NCBI GenBank assembly: GCA_002391235.1
Contig: DGRX01000013.1
Location: forward strand, 81,712-145,711
DNA: 64,000 bases
Reading direction: 5' to 3'
From: Treponema sp. UBA4377
Lineage (GTDB): Bacteria > Spirochaetota > Spirochaetia > Treponematales > Treponemataceae
Below the pieces are notes generated by a model. It saw only the letters and a program-made list of their open reading frames with translations, ran no database searches and had not been told where the DNA came from. Of the stretch, positions 29,795 through 36,090 are shown in pieces. The position numbers and the translations under genes are program-made. Each line of letters opens with the position of its first letter. Position 1 is the stretch's first letter.

Positions 29795-30038
29795 GCGGGA
29801 GGCTCACGCCGTTCCCGACAAAAAGATTGACACCTCGGACATTCCCGAATTGACGGCGGAAGACTTTGCCCGCGGACATTTCAAATACTGGAAGCCCGCG
29901 AAAAAGAGCATAACGATTCGGATTGACATCGACAATTTGGCTTGGCTGCAAAGCGTCGGAAAAAAAGACTACCAAACCCGCCTTAACGGAGCGTTGCGCT
30001 GGGCCAGAATGAACGATTGTCCTGTGGCTCAGCTTTAG
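29766..30038 (+). CDS. brnA: BrnA-type antitoxin
   Basis: This 90-aa protein has IPELTAEDFARGHFKYWKPAKKSITIRIDIDNLAWLQSVGKKDYQTRLNGALRWA, the BrnA arrangement of an N-terminal toxin-binding segment and a C-terminal ribbon-helix-helix DNA-binding domain. It overlaps brnT by 29 bases and should repress the shared promoter at 29429. Confidence 0.9.
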   Translation: MKELKKFIAEREAHAVPDKKIDTSDIPELTAEDFARGHFKYWKPAKKSITIRIDIDNLAWLQSVGKKDYQTRLNGALRWARMNDCPVAQL

Positions 30039-30046
30039 GCATGATT

Positions 30047-30097
30047 CGCGCATTAAAGTATTACTTTATTGACAACTTCTTCTTTTTGGCTTATACT
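30047..30097 (+). promoter_or_regulatory. Palindromic promoter, rightward half active
   Basis: GCGCATTAAAG-N6-CTTTATTGACA; TTGACA (30069-30074), 17 bases, TATACT (30092-30097). No -10 is seen in the leftward direction. Confidence 0.6.
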
Positions 30098-30102
30098 TAA
30101 AG

Positions 30103-30168
30103 AGCCTTGAGTAGACATCTGGGTGGGAAAATATATCCCTCTTCCACGTGTCCACTCAAGGCTTTCTT
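30103..30168 (+). ncRNA. Hairpin sRNA family, copy 4
   Basis: Outer stem AGCCTTGAGTAGAC/GTCCACTCAAGGCT with one A-C mismatch; inner stem GGGA/TCCC; loop AAATATA; weak T run (TTTCTT). Confidence 0.65.
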
Positions 30169-30185
30169 GTTGTGTCAACTTCCCC

Positions 30186-30297
30186 AAAAAAAAACGCTCC
30201 CGCCAAAAGGCAGGAGCGAATGCCGTTAGAGGGCAGCGCTCCTCTGTCGCAGAATCCCGAAGGAAACACCGCAGTGGCTATCTCTGACGTAAACGAC
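30186..30297 (-). ncRNA. GTCGTTTA-family RNA with terminator
   Basis: Minus strand: the RNA begins a few bases after TATAAT (30304-30309) with GTCGTTTACGTCAGAGATAG, closes with CTCTAACGGC, and ends in the terminator CGCTCCTGCC-TTTT-GGCGGGAGCG plus T9. No open frame. A near-identical RNA is at 36401-36509. Confidence 0.65.
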
Positions 30298-30303
30298 AAG
30301 CGT

Positions 30304-30349
30304 ATTATAGCGCAAGAGCGGGAAGCGCGCATTAAAGTTGCGCTTTAAT
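30304..30349 (-). promoter_or_regulatory. Palindromic promoter (GCGC arms)
   Basis: Minus strand TTTAATGCGC, 17 bases, TATAAT (30304-30309). The TAA of the 30345 gene is part of the palindrome arm. Confidence 0.6.
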
Positions 30350-31052
30350 TTGCCGCCTCTTTTGCTTTGCGATAGGAATCCAAAAGCTCGTACATCGCTT
30401 CGTTCGCGGCCCATCGAAAGATGGATCCGATTTCGTCATAATCAATGGAATTTCTAAAATAGTCAGGCGATTCAATGAGAAATCCCGCTTGGCAGCCCGC
30501 TTGGTAACTGCATTCGCCGCCGCACAGGTCAAACAAGTCCTCGTCGCAATCCGCGCAATGCTTGTAGCAAGGATTGGCGCCGTTTTCCAAAAGTTCCTTT
30601 GCCGCCTTAAAATCCATTCTCTTAACGGCGACATTCAAGTCCAAGTCGATTTTCCTCGCTCCGTTGGAAATGAAGTCGCTTTTCTTGCCCTCAAGAATTT
30701 CTTCGTCGCTTTCATCTTCGCGCGCCCATAACGCAGGGGGAATCTTTGAAAATGGAATTTCTATCGCGTTAATTCCTTTTTTTTCTTTGATGAGGGAAAG
30801 AATTTTTTTTGCGTTTTCATAGTTTGGGCGCGTTATTTGAGCGAATGGCTCGCGAAAATCTTGCCAAAAGCAAATCTCCCAGCAACGGCTTATGTACTGA
30901 ATGGGAATTGGAATCCCAAAATATTTTTCCATGCCTATGTCGGAAAAAACGCCGTCGTTGTACGCGCCCGATTCCAATAATTCTTTTGCTTTTTCATATT
31001 CGTTGAACACGACAGCCAACACGAGCGGGTCTTTAAAAAAATATCTTTCCAT
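30345..31052 (-). CDS. Ankyrin-repeat-like protein
   Basis: Two segments have the ankyrin pattern: VLAVVFNEYEKAKELLESGAYNDG near the N-terminus and LNVAVKRMDFKAAKELLENGANPC in the middle. A Cys-rich stretch (HCADCDEDLFDLCGGECSYQAGCQAG) between residues 165 and 190 could bind zinc. 235 aa. GGAGGA lies before the ATG and the mRNA has a normal leader. Ankyrin proteins bind partner proteins; the partner is unknown. Its stop lies in the following promoter. Confidence 0.55.
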   Translation of the reverse strand: MERYFFKDPLVLAVVFNEYEKAKELLESGAYNDGVFSDIGMEKYFGIPIPIQYISRCWEICFWQDFREPFAQITRPNYENAKKILSLIKEKKGINAIEIPFSKIPPALWAREDESDEEILEGKKSDFISNGARKIDLDLNVAVKRMDFKAAKELLENGANPCYKHCADCDEDLFDLCGGECSYQAGCQAGFLIESPDYFRNSIDYDEIGSIFRWAANEAMYELLDSYRKAKEAAN

Positions 31053-31133
31053 AATAGCATCCTCCGCAGGTTATGATTGTAGCGCAAGAGCGGAAAGCGT
31101 GCATTAAAGCCATACTTTAATTATTACGGAGGC

Positions 31134-31205
31134 GGAAAAAAGAAGCCTTGAATGGTCAAATAGAAGACGGCTCTTATTACCGAATCAAATGACTATTCAA
31201 GGCTC
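31134..31205 (-). ncRNA. Hairpin sRNA family, copy 5 (minus strand)
   Basis: Minus strand: AGCCTTGAATAGTCA pairs with TGACCATTCAAGGCT; inner stem CGGT/GCCG; loop AATAAGA; TTCTTTTTT. Its own promoter is at 31210-31238. Confidence 0.68.
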
Positions 31206-31209
31206 CTAA

Positions 31210-31238
31210 AATCTAATTCAAAAACAAGGCATTGTCAA
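31210..31238 (-). promoter_or_regulatory. Promoter of hairpin sRNA copy 5
   Basis: Minus strand TTGACA (31233-31238), 17 bases, TAGATT (31210-31215). Unlike the others it is not part of a palindromic element. Confidence 0.6.
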
Positions 31239-31271
31239 TAAAAGCAAGCGGTCTTTTTCCAACTTGGCGGC

Positions 31272-31670
31272 TTAGTAGCCGTAGCCATAATTGTTGGGGG
31301 GATTTTGCTGAGGTCGTTTCTTGCGCTTAAAAATCATTTCTAAAGAAGCACCGCCAGCGAACGCAGTAATTCCTGCTAACTCCCAGCCCTGTTCTCCAAG
31401 TTGGTTCATTCTTTCTTGGGTTACTTTAGTAACTTCTTCAGACATATACTCCCATTTGGTCAACTCTTCCTCTTCCATTCTTCTTCTCGCGGCCGCGTCC
31501 TGCGCGGCCATTCTCTCGTTCTCGGCCTTTATCTTTTCCGCCTCGGCGTTGAGCCTCGCGGTCTCGGCGCGGATCTTCTCGATTTCTCCGCCTGGTTCGA
31601 CGCCCGTCTTTCCGCCTTCGACGGCGCGCGGCCGCGGCAAGTCGCTAAAAATGTCAAATTCGACGCTCAT
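31272..31670 (-). CDS. Coiled-coil protein with DUF4177-like domain
   Basis: Residues 28-75 form a charged coiled coil (IEKIRAETARLNAEAEKIKAENERMAAQDAAARRRMEEEE). Residues 76-118 (WEYMSEEVTKVTQERMNQLGEQGWELAGITAFAGGASLEMIFKRK) match the small DUF4177 pattern, where a WEY start and LN.LG..GWEL are typical. A Pro/Asn/Gly/Tyr tail follows. 132 aa. Function unknown. The gene has a more GC-rich coding half than its neighbours. Confidence 0.65.
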   Translation of the reverse strand: MSVEFDIFSDLPRPRAVEGGKTGVEPGGEIEKIRAETARLNAEAEKIKAENERMAAQDAAARRRMEEEELTKWEYMSEEVTKVTQERMNQLGEQGWELAGITAFAGGASLEMIFKRKKRPQQNPPNNYGYGY

Positions 31671-31721
31671 GCGCCCCCTCCTTGTTTCCTTAAAAAATTC
31701 TAAGCCATGCCGCCAATTTTG

Positions 31722-32126
31722 TCAAGCGACTTGGCAAAGTTTTTTAAGTTCCTTGCTAGTCCAAGCCATAATGGTGTTTAGGCTCTTTAAAGCCTTTTTA
31801 GTTTTTGCCAAAGAGCTTTTACCGCCGCCTGGGTAGATTGAGTCCGGGCCGTATGCATTCAAGTCGGCGCAAGCCGCAAGAACTTTTGCCGGGACAGTGG
31901 AACGCTTCGCCCGCAGTTTTATTAAGCGCGACAAGTCATGGCTTTCGCCAAATTTTATTCCGAAAGCGGTTAGCAAGGCTTTTAAATGTTTTTCCGCGGC
32001 TTGCTGACAATCAAAGCATATTATCTTCAATGGAGGCGGAGTCATGCTTTGAAAAAGATGGAGCGCGCTGTCATAGTCGCGTTTTGCGTATTCCAACCAT
32101 TCCTTTACATGCGTTTCGGCTTTCAT
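31722..32126 (-). CDS. HEPN-domain protein
   Basis: This 134-aa protein shows the HEPN pattern: WLEYAKRDYDSALHLFQSM, then CFDCQQAAEKHLKALLTAFGIKFGESHDLSRLI and YGPDSIYPGGG. HEPN proteins of this kind usually pair with a MNT nucleotidyltransferase as a toxin-antitoxin module. No MNT gene is next to it, so it may be an orphan, or another protein may have taken the antitoxin role. The start overlaps nothing; promoter probably within 32130-32180. Confidence 0.8.
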   Translation of the reverse strand: MKAETHVKEWLEYAKRDYDSALHLFQSMTPPPLKIICFDCQQAAEKHLKALLTAFGIKFGESHDLSRLIKLRAKRSTVPAKVLAACADLNAYGPDSIYPGGGKSSLAKTKKALKSLNTIMAWTSKELKKLCQVA

Positions 32127-32172
32127 GCTTCTTTATGTTCTCCTAAATTGATTGTATGATGAATGCTCCGTT

Positions 32173-32223
32173 TTGTCATTAAAGTATTACTTTATTGACA
32201 ACTTCTTCTTTTTGGCTTACACT
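32173..32223 (+). promoter_or_regulatory. Bidirectional palindromic promoter
   Basis: TGTCATTAAAG-N6-CTTTATTGACA; rightward TTGACA (32195-32200), 17 bases, TACACT (32218-32223). The leftward arm faces the HEPN gene. Confidence 0.65.
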
Positions 32224-32228
32224 TAAAG

Positions 32229-32294
32229 AGCCTTGAGTGGTCAATCATGGGGGCAATAGTAGCCCTCTTTCGTTTGTCCATTCAAGGCTTTTTT
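32229..32294 (+). ncRNA. Hairpin sRNA family, copy 6
   Basis: Outer stem AGCCTTGAGTGG/CCATTCAAGGCT (one G-T pair); inner stem GGGC/GCCC; loop AATAGTA; T6. Confidence 0.7.
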
Positions 32295-32301
32295 GTTTTA
32301 A

Positions 32302-32331
32302 TTGACAAATAATTTTTTCTTGTGATATATT
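32302..32331 (+). promoter_or_regulatory. Promoter of the Abi-associated RNA
   Basis: TTGACA, 18 bases, TATATT; it leads into the structured RNA at 32340-32410. Confidence 0.6.
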
Positions 32332-32339
32332 TTTTGAAA

Positions 32340-32410
32340 GAGCTTTAAAAAAAAGACCGCCACGTTCCCTAGCACTGCAAAAAGCAGGAGAAAGGATTGC
32401 GTGGCTTACA
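32340..32410 (+). ncRNA. Structured RNA before the Abi-like gene (abiF-motif-like)
   Basis: GCCACG (32359-32364) pairs with CGTGGC (32400-32405), enclosing CTGC-AAAAA-GCAG and a conserved-looking GGAGAAAGGA segment. A conserved abiF RNA motif is known next to Abi/HEPN genes; I recall the association but cannot check the consensus, so the assignment is tentative. The RNA precedes the Abi-like frame by about 60 bases. Confidence 0.5.
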
Positions 32411-32467
32411 TAAGCATTATATGCGATATTAGTATAAAAGTCAAGGACAGATTTTTATTGGAATAAT

Positions 32468-32914
32468 GTGATTCCGCTTTCACAGTCAGAAGTCGCGATG
32501 CTTAACGACGCCCAGCTTAAAATGAAGCGAAATGGCAAAAAATATAGCCACGGCCGCCTTGTCGCTGAACTTACTTTGGGATTTTGGGTTGCCCTTATGG
32601 GAAGAAAATATAACACTCAAGCCTTTCAGTTTGCCATAATAAAGCGCTGTCTTCACGGCTGTCCGGCAAATCAAAAGAAATCCAGCGCCGTTCAAAAAAA
32701 TTTGTCGGAAATTAGATTTTTAAGAAATCGAATCGCCCATCACGAACGAATTTCACATTGGAAAGATTTAAAACAGAAACATGACTTGCTTTTGGATTTT
32801 ACATTTTGGCTGAACAAGGACATGCATAAAATCGCCGTGGACCATGATTCCTTTAATGATGTTTATAACACTGGCATCGCGCCGTTCCTTGATTTCGTTG
32901 AGAATGAATTATAG
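32468..32914 (+). CDS. Abi-like HEPN protein, N-terminally truncated
   Basis: The 148-aa frame from GTG matches the second half of abortive-infection Abi_2-type proteins: GRLVAELTLGFWVALMGRKYN, then the HEPN catalytic motif LRNRIAHHERI (R-x4-H) and a helical end. Members are usually 200-300 residues, and the first 70-100 are missing here; the frame has an in-frame stop at 32435 and no good ribosome-binding site. It could still be an active HEPN ribonuclease fragment. The structured RNA upstream fits Abi/HEPN loci. Confidence 0.7.
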   Translation: MIPLSQSEVAMLNDAQLKMKRNGKKYSHGRLVAELTLGFWVALMGRKYNTQAFQFAIIKRCLHGCPANQKKSSAVQKNLSEIRFLRNRIAHHERISHWKDLKQKHDLLLDFTFWLNKDMHKIAVDHDSFNDVYNTGIAPFLDFVENEL

Positions 32915-32956
32915 CCCAAACTCTTACCTAAAAACGGCGCTTTAATAACAAAAAAA

Positions 32957-33040
32957 CGTTGTTGCGGCGGGGGTCGAACCCGCAATACGAACTTTATTGC
33001 GTAAAGTTTCCTCTACCGCGTTGAGGGCATCGCAACAACG
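32957..33040 (-). ncRNA. tRNA-like element 2
   Basis: Minus strand: the 7-bp acceptor TGTTGCG/CGCAACA (10 bp with extensions), D-like arm CCTC-AACGCGGTA-GAGG, stem AACTTT/AAAGTT with loop ACGCAAT, and T arm GCGGG-TTCGACC-CCCGC are all perfect. The loop would place GCA as anticodon but has C instead of the invariant U33, and the spacing after the acceptor is too long. It ends in T7 and adjoins element E. Confidence 0.6.
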
Positions 33041-33136
33041 GGAAGCGGCGGAAACCGTAACGACGGTAAACGCCGTTACAGCTACAAGCCTGAGCGCTCT
33101 CGTTTCCGCGGACAGACGGGTGCCGCCATTGCTTCC
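33041..33136 (-). ncRNA. 97-nt three-stem element, copy E
   Basis: Arms GGAAGCGGCGG / CCGCC-ATT-GCTTCC, inner GTAACG/CGTTAC and CGTTT/AGACG. Directly joined to tRNA-like element 2, as copy C is to element 1. Confidence 0.6.
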
Positions 33137-33180
33137 AAAAACTCAAAACAAGCCGGATTAATTCCGACTGCCCCAAGCAA

Positions 33181-33246
33181 GATTCCATTGGTAAACTTGA
33201 ATCTCAGAAACAATATCTGAGGCAGAGATTTACTGACAATGGAATT
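33181..33246 (-). ncRNA. Leader hairpin of the tRNA-like cassette
   Basis: ATTCCATTG/CAATGGAAT enclose GTAAA/TTTAC and a tip CTCAGA-N7-TCTGAG. It lies between the minus-strand promoter near 33255 and element E; no reading frame is evident from 33250 to 32950, so the cassette looks purely RNA-coding. Confidence 0.5.
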
Positions 33247-33254
33247 AATTAATT

Positions 33255-33325
33255 ATATAGCATGGATGCGATTCTTGTCATTAAAGTATTACTTTATTGA
33301 CAACATATTCTTTTTGGCTTATATT
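33255..33325. promoter_or_regulatory. Bidirectional palindromic promoter
   Basis: Leftward TTTAATGACA with TATATAAT about 18 bases on; rightward TTGACA (33297-33302), 17 bases, TATATT (33320-33325). Confidence 0.65.
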
Positions 33326-33329
33326 CTTG

Positions 33330-33416
33330 ACTGTCCGATCGGGGGCAAGCGTTATTTTGCGGTTGCTCAAGATTGGGCGGTAAAGGCTTGTCCGAAAGGG
33401 CAAGCCGGATTTTTTT
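33330..33416 (+). ncRNA. Plus-strand RNA with terminator
   Basis: CTTGA/TCAAG and GCAAGCG/CGGTTGC pairings, then terminator GGCTTGTCC-GAAA-GGGCAAGCC with a T7 run. The same terminator hairpin ends the RNA at 36302-36368. No open frame of note. Confidence 0.5.
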
Positions 33417-33445
33417 AAACGGAAGCGGTGGATTTTGTCATTGCT

Positions 33446-33475
33446 AAAAAAACGCTCCCGCCAAAAGGCAGGAGC
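33446..33475 (-). terminator. Minus-strand terminator
   Basis: CGCTCCTGCC-TTTT-GGCGGGAGCG followed by T7 on the minus strand, identical to those at 30186 and 36401. It would end the message of the 33566 phosphoesterase gene. Confidence 0.8.
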
Positions 33476-33479
33476 GAAT

Positions 33480-33559
33480 GCCGTTGAAGTTCGCCACATT
33501 TCCTCAGCCGCCGGACAACGATTGTCCGACCCGCAGCAGGCATCTCTACATTAAACGGC
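33480..33559 (-). ncRNA. GTCGTTTA-family structured element in a 3' region
   Basis: Minus strand GCCGTTTAATGTAGAGATGCC to CTTCAACGGC with inner CGGACAA-TCG-TTGTCCG. Nearly the same as 12591-12671. It lies between the phosphoesterase stop and the terminator. Confidence 0.5.
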
Positions 33560-33565
33560 GCGTCG

Positions 33566-34213
33566 TTAGAGGGCAGCGCTCCTCTGTCGCAGAATCCCAT
33601 CAAGTCGCAAAAGCTCAAAGCCGTTGGCGTCCATGCAAACATTCTTGTAGCGCGACGGATTGACTTTGCGCTTTGGAAAGCTTTTGTTCCAGTCGTTCAT
33701 AAAATAATTTTCGGTCACAAAAGTTTGGTGCGTGTGGCCGTGAATATTTGCGCATGCGCTCTTCTTGTCCAAAAAGACAGGCTCGTGCGACAAGACATAA
33801 TCGCCAAAAAGCAGCGGCCCCTTGTAAACGTTGTCAAAGCCAAGACTCTTGTAGAATTCGATAAAAGTTGTGAAAGGCCGCTTGTCGTTCATAAAGTCGT
33901 GGTTTCCAAGAATCAAATTCATCTTGCGGTTCATTTTCATCCGCATCACGGCGTTCATGATTTTTGACCGCTCCATTTTTGCGTTCAAATACACGTCGCC
34001 AAAATTCCAAATCAAGCAGTCGTCGGGGAGCGCGTCGAATTTCTTTAGCAAGAACTCCGTCATCTCCGCGCAGCCTTTTGGCGAATAGTCAAACGGGCGG
34101 CCGCAATATTTGATTATGTTCGTGTGGAACAAGTGCAAGTCGCTTGTGATGAAAATCTTTTCCGGCGGATAGCCCAGCGTAAATTCTTCTTTTGTCAGCC
34201 GCTTGTAGTCCAT
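33566..34213 (-). CDS. Calcineurin-like phosphoesterase, paralogue of the 14059 gene
   Basis: The 215-aa product has SDLHLFHTNIIKYCGRPFDYSP, FGDVYL, LGNHDFMN, LSHEPVF and NIHGHTHQ and follows the 14059 protein along its whole length. The ATG at 34213 is ten bases after TATAAT with no Shine-Dalgarno (leaderless type). The last residues (ILRQRSAAL) are encoded by a piece of the GTCGTTTA-type RNA element, so the original C-terminus was replaced when the cassettes were joined. Confidence 0.83.
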   Translation of the reverse strand: MDYKRLTKEEFTLGYPPEKIFITSDLHLFHTNIIKYCGRPFDYSPKGCAEMTEFLLKKFDALPDDCLIWNFGDVYLNAKMERSKIMNAVMRMKMNRKMNLILGNHDFMNDKRPFTTFIEFYKSLGFDNVYKGPLLFGDYVLSHEPVFLDKKSACANIHGHTHQTFVTENYFMNDWNKSFPKRKVNPSRYKNVCMDANGFELLRLDGILRQRSAAL

Positions 34214-34222
34214 AGCGGCGTT

Positions 34223-34266
34223 ATTATAGCGCAGGAGACGGAAGAGCGCATTAAAGCCGCGCTTTA
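34223..34266 (-). promoter_or_regulatory. Palindromic promoter (GCGC arms)
   Basis: Minus strand TTTAATGCGC, about 17 bases, TATAAT (34223-34228), ten bases before the phosphoesterase ATG. Confidence 0.6.
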
Positions 34267-34269
34267 ATG

Positions 34270-34445
34270 AAAAAAAACGGAAGCGGCGGAAACCGTAACG
34301 ACGGTAAACGCGCGTTACGGCTACAAGCCTGAGCGCTCTCGTCTCCGCGGACAGGCGGGTGCCGCCATTGCTTCCAAAAGACGCGGAAAACAAGACCGCG
34401 CTTTTATTGGACAGGATACAACAAGCGCTATCTCTCGCCCAACAA
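34270..34445 (-). ncRNA. Free-standing RNA containing three-stem element F
   Basis: From the promoter at 34450 the minus-strand RNA has hairpin CGCGG/CCGCG, then the full three-stem element (34279-34375, arms GGAAGC/GCTTCC, inner CCGTAACG/CGTTACGG and CGTCT/AGGCG), then T8. With a promoter, folded body and T run it reads as a complete RNA gene without any protein, apart from the 15-codon frame MAAPACPRRRERSGL inside the element. Confidence 0.62.
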
Positions 34446-34449
34446 TTTT

Positions 34450-34496
34450 ATTATAATGCAAAAACGGTTTTTGTCATTAAAGTTGTACTTTAATTT
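34450..34496 (-). promoter_or_regulatory. Palindromic promoter of RNA F
   Basis: Minus strand TTTAATGACA, 16 bases, TATAAT (34450-34455). Confidence 0.6.
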
Positions 34497-34500
34497 GTTG

Positions 34501-35553
34501 TCAGTATGGAACGAAAGTCAACTCGTTCGTCGCCACGGTGAAAAGGCTTTGTAGCGCCGCTGACATGGAAGTGTCCGTTGTCGTTCCGCTTGAGTTTGTC
34601 GTGGTTTCGCTTGACACTAAAGTCCACTTCATTTGCTGCGCGGTTCCGGAGACTTCGAAAACGTCGGAAATCGACACGTAGTTGCCGCCGCTGTTGTCTA
34701 TTTTGAATTTTATTGTTATTCGAGAGCCGCTCATCGTCGCCTTGCAGTTGGTGTAAAGGCCGGAGGCGCTTCCGCCTTTGAACATGTTGAAAGAACTGTC
34801 GCTATTTATCTTCAAGTACGTTCCGCTTTGCGCTTCCCCTTGTTTTTTCCAAGAGCCCACGACGGAGAAACTGGGGCTTTGTCCGCCGGACGAGCCGCCG
34901 GAAGAAGCGTCGAAGGTTATGGAATAAGTTTCCGAAAAGATGGGAGATGAATCCTTCAAGTCTCCGCGGACGAACATCGCCTCGATTTTTCCCTCCGAAG
35001 TTTTTCTTAAAGCAAGAGCTTTGACATAAGGATTGCTTCTTGACGTGGGGCTGTTTTTGTTCGTTATGACTTCGTAGAGACAGGCGTCGGTCGCGTGGAA
35101 ATTTCTTCCGGGTCCGGACATGAGCGTCGCGACGGCCGAATTCAAGTCTTGCGAGAGGTCGGGATGAAGCGCGACCGCCTCGTTCGTCGCCGCGTTTAGA
35201 GTTGAAACGCCTTTCCAATTGTTCAAAAGGTGGCTGTACTGTCCTGTTTGAATGGTCTTAGCGTCGGCGTAGAACACTCCTCCCGAATAGCCTTTGAACT
35301 CTCCGTCCGCCGCGAAAGTAAGCGTCGCTTTCTCCGAGTCGATGACTAGGGTGTTGGTCTTTCCCTGCGAGTCGATTTTGGTCCACGTTCCGGCCATCGC
35401 GATGTATTTTGTCTTTGCGGCCGCTGCCGCCAAGTCGGCTTCGCTTTGTCCGCCGCCACCTCCACCGCCAGAAGCGTTGGAACATCCAGCCAATGTCAAT
35501 GCCGCTGCAGCCGCAATAGCGGCGATTTTGCGCCGCGCAAAAATTTTCTTCAT
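34501..35553 (-). CDS. Lipoprotein with two lipocalin-like segments
   Basis: AAGGAGC precedes the ATG at 35553. The signal MKKIFARRKIAAIAAAAALTLAGCSN has a good lipobox (LAGC), followed by a Gly-rich tether. Two related beta-rich domains follow: AMAGTWTKIDSQGKTNTLVID onward (residues about 55-170) and FSVVGSWKKQGEAQSGTYLKI (about 250-345), a pattern of lipocalin-like ligand-binding repeats. 350 aa. Function unknown. Promoter in the palindromic element at 35601. Confidence 0.65.
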   Translation of the reverse strand: MKKIFARRKIAAIAAAAALTLAGCSNASGGGGGGGQSEADLAAAAAKTKYIAMAGTWTKIDSQGKTNTLVIDSEKATLTFAADGEFKGYSGGVFYADAKTIQTGQYSHLLNNWKGVSTLNAATNEAVALHPDLSQDLNSAVATLMSGPGRNFHATDACLYEVITNKNSPTSRSNPYVKALALRKTSEGKIEAMFVRGDLKDSSPIFSETYSITFDASSGGSSGGQSPSFSVVGSWKKQGEAQSGTYLKINSDSSFNMFKGGSASGLYTNCKATMSGSRITIKFKIDNSGGNYVSISDVFEVSGTAQQMKWTLVSSETTTNSSGTTTDTSMSAALQSLFTVATNELTFVPY

Positions 35554-35600
35554 TTTTTTGCTCCTTATTTTTTTTTCTTGTCTCTCAACCGACGGAGAAA

Positions 35601-35651
35601 AGTATAGAGCAAACAATGGGTTAGCGCATTAAAGTTGTGCTTTAATACTGT
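35601..35651 (-). promoter_or_regulatory. Palindromic promoter of the 35553 lipoprotein gene
   Basis: Minus strand: palindrome CTTTAATGCGC arm, then TATACT at about 35602. The leader to the ATG is about 45 bases and has a ribosome-binding site, so this message has a normal leader. Confidence 0.5.
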
Positions 35652-35661
35652 GCCAGTTGAG

Positions 35662-35997
35662 ATGATGCAACGTTGCGCCATCTTGTATTTCTTTCTTAAT
35701 TGTCAACGGATTCGTTTTTTCCATAGTGCCTAAAAGTGCCCCAAAAGTGCACTCAAAGTGCCCCAAAAAAAATGTAATGTGGGGCACTCTAAAGCACTAT
35801 AATAAAAAGAATTAAACGAATTATGGGGCACTTTTCTTTATCTTGCCTTTCGGACAAATCACTTGACTATTTCTTCTTAGGGTGTATTTTCATCCTGCCA
35901 ACTTTTTTTTGCTTGGTACGGACGGCTTTTGGCTAGCCGGGAGCAGTCCTTGGGTAAAATGACTGACTGGCTCGCAAGATGGCGCAACGTTGCGCCG
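35662..35997. repeat. Palindrome-iteron module 1
   Basis: Bounded by ATGCAACGTTGCGCC (35664) and GGCGCAACGTTGCGCC (35981-35996). Inside are AAAGTGCCCCA iterons in both orientations (35732-35835) and the phrase CTTTATCTTGCCTTTCGGAC. A diverged second copy is at 37010-37332. No gene is evident. Confidence 0.65.
35732..35835. repeat. Iteron cluster 2 (AAAGTGC-CCCA type)
   Basis: AAAAGTGCCCCA, AAAAGTGCACTC, AAAGTGCCCCA forward, then TGTGGGGCACT and ATGGGGCACTTTT inverted. Confidence 0.7.
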
Positions 35998-36024
35998 TCT
36001 TAACTGCGAAAATTTTTCTAGGGA

Positions 36025-36063
36025 AAGCGCAAACTTTCAGCTTATAAGAACTTAGTTTGCGCT
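36025..36063. repeat. Hairpin AGCGCAAACT / AGTTTGCGCT, module 1
   Basis: A 10-bp stem in the same GGAAAGCGCAAACTTT context as the iterons (AAAGCGC then AAAC). Repeated after module 2 at 37360-37399. Confidence 0.6.
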
Positions 36064-36090
36064 GGTAACCTGAGCCATAATTTTTTTTTC

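Noticed and set aside
31141..31205. Plus-strand member of the hairpin RNA family at 31141
   Set aside because: The hairpin can be read from either strand, but the TTGACA-N17-TAGATT promoter, the AATAAGA loop and the T run all fit the minus strand.
32957..33040. Functional tRNA-Cys (GCA)
   Set aside because: C replaces the invariant U33, the linker before the D arm is four bases, and the 3' end runs straight into T7. I call it tRNA-like only.
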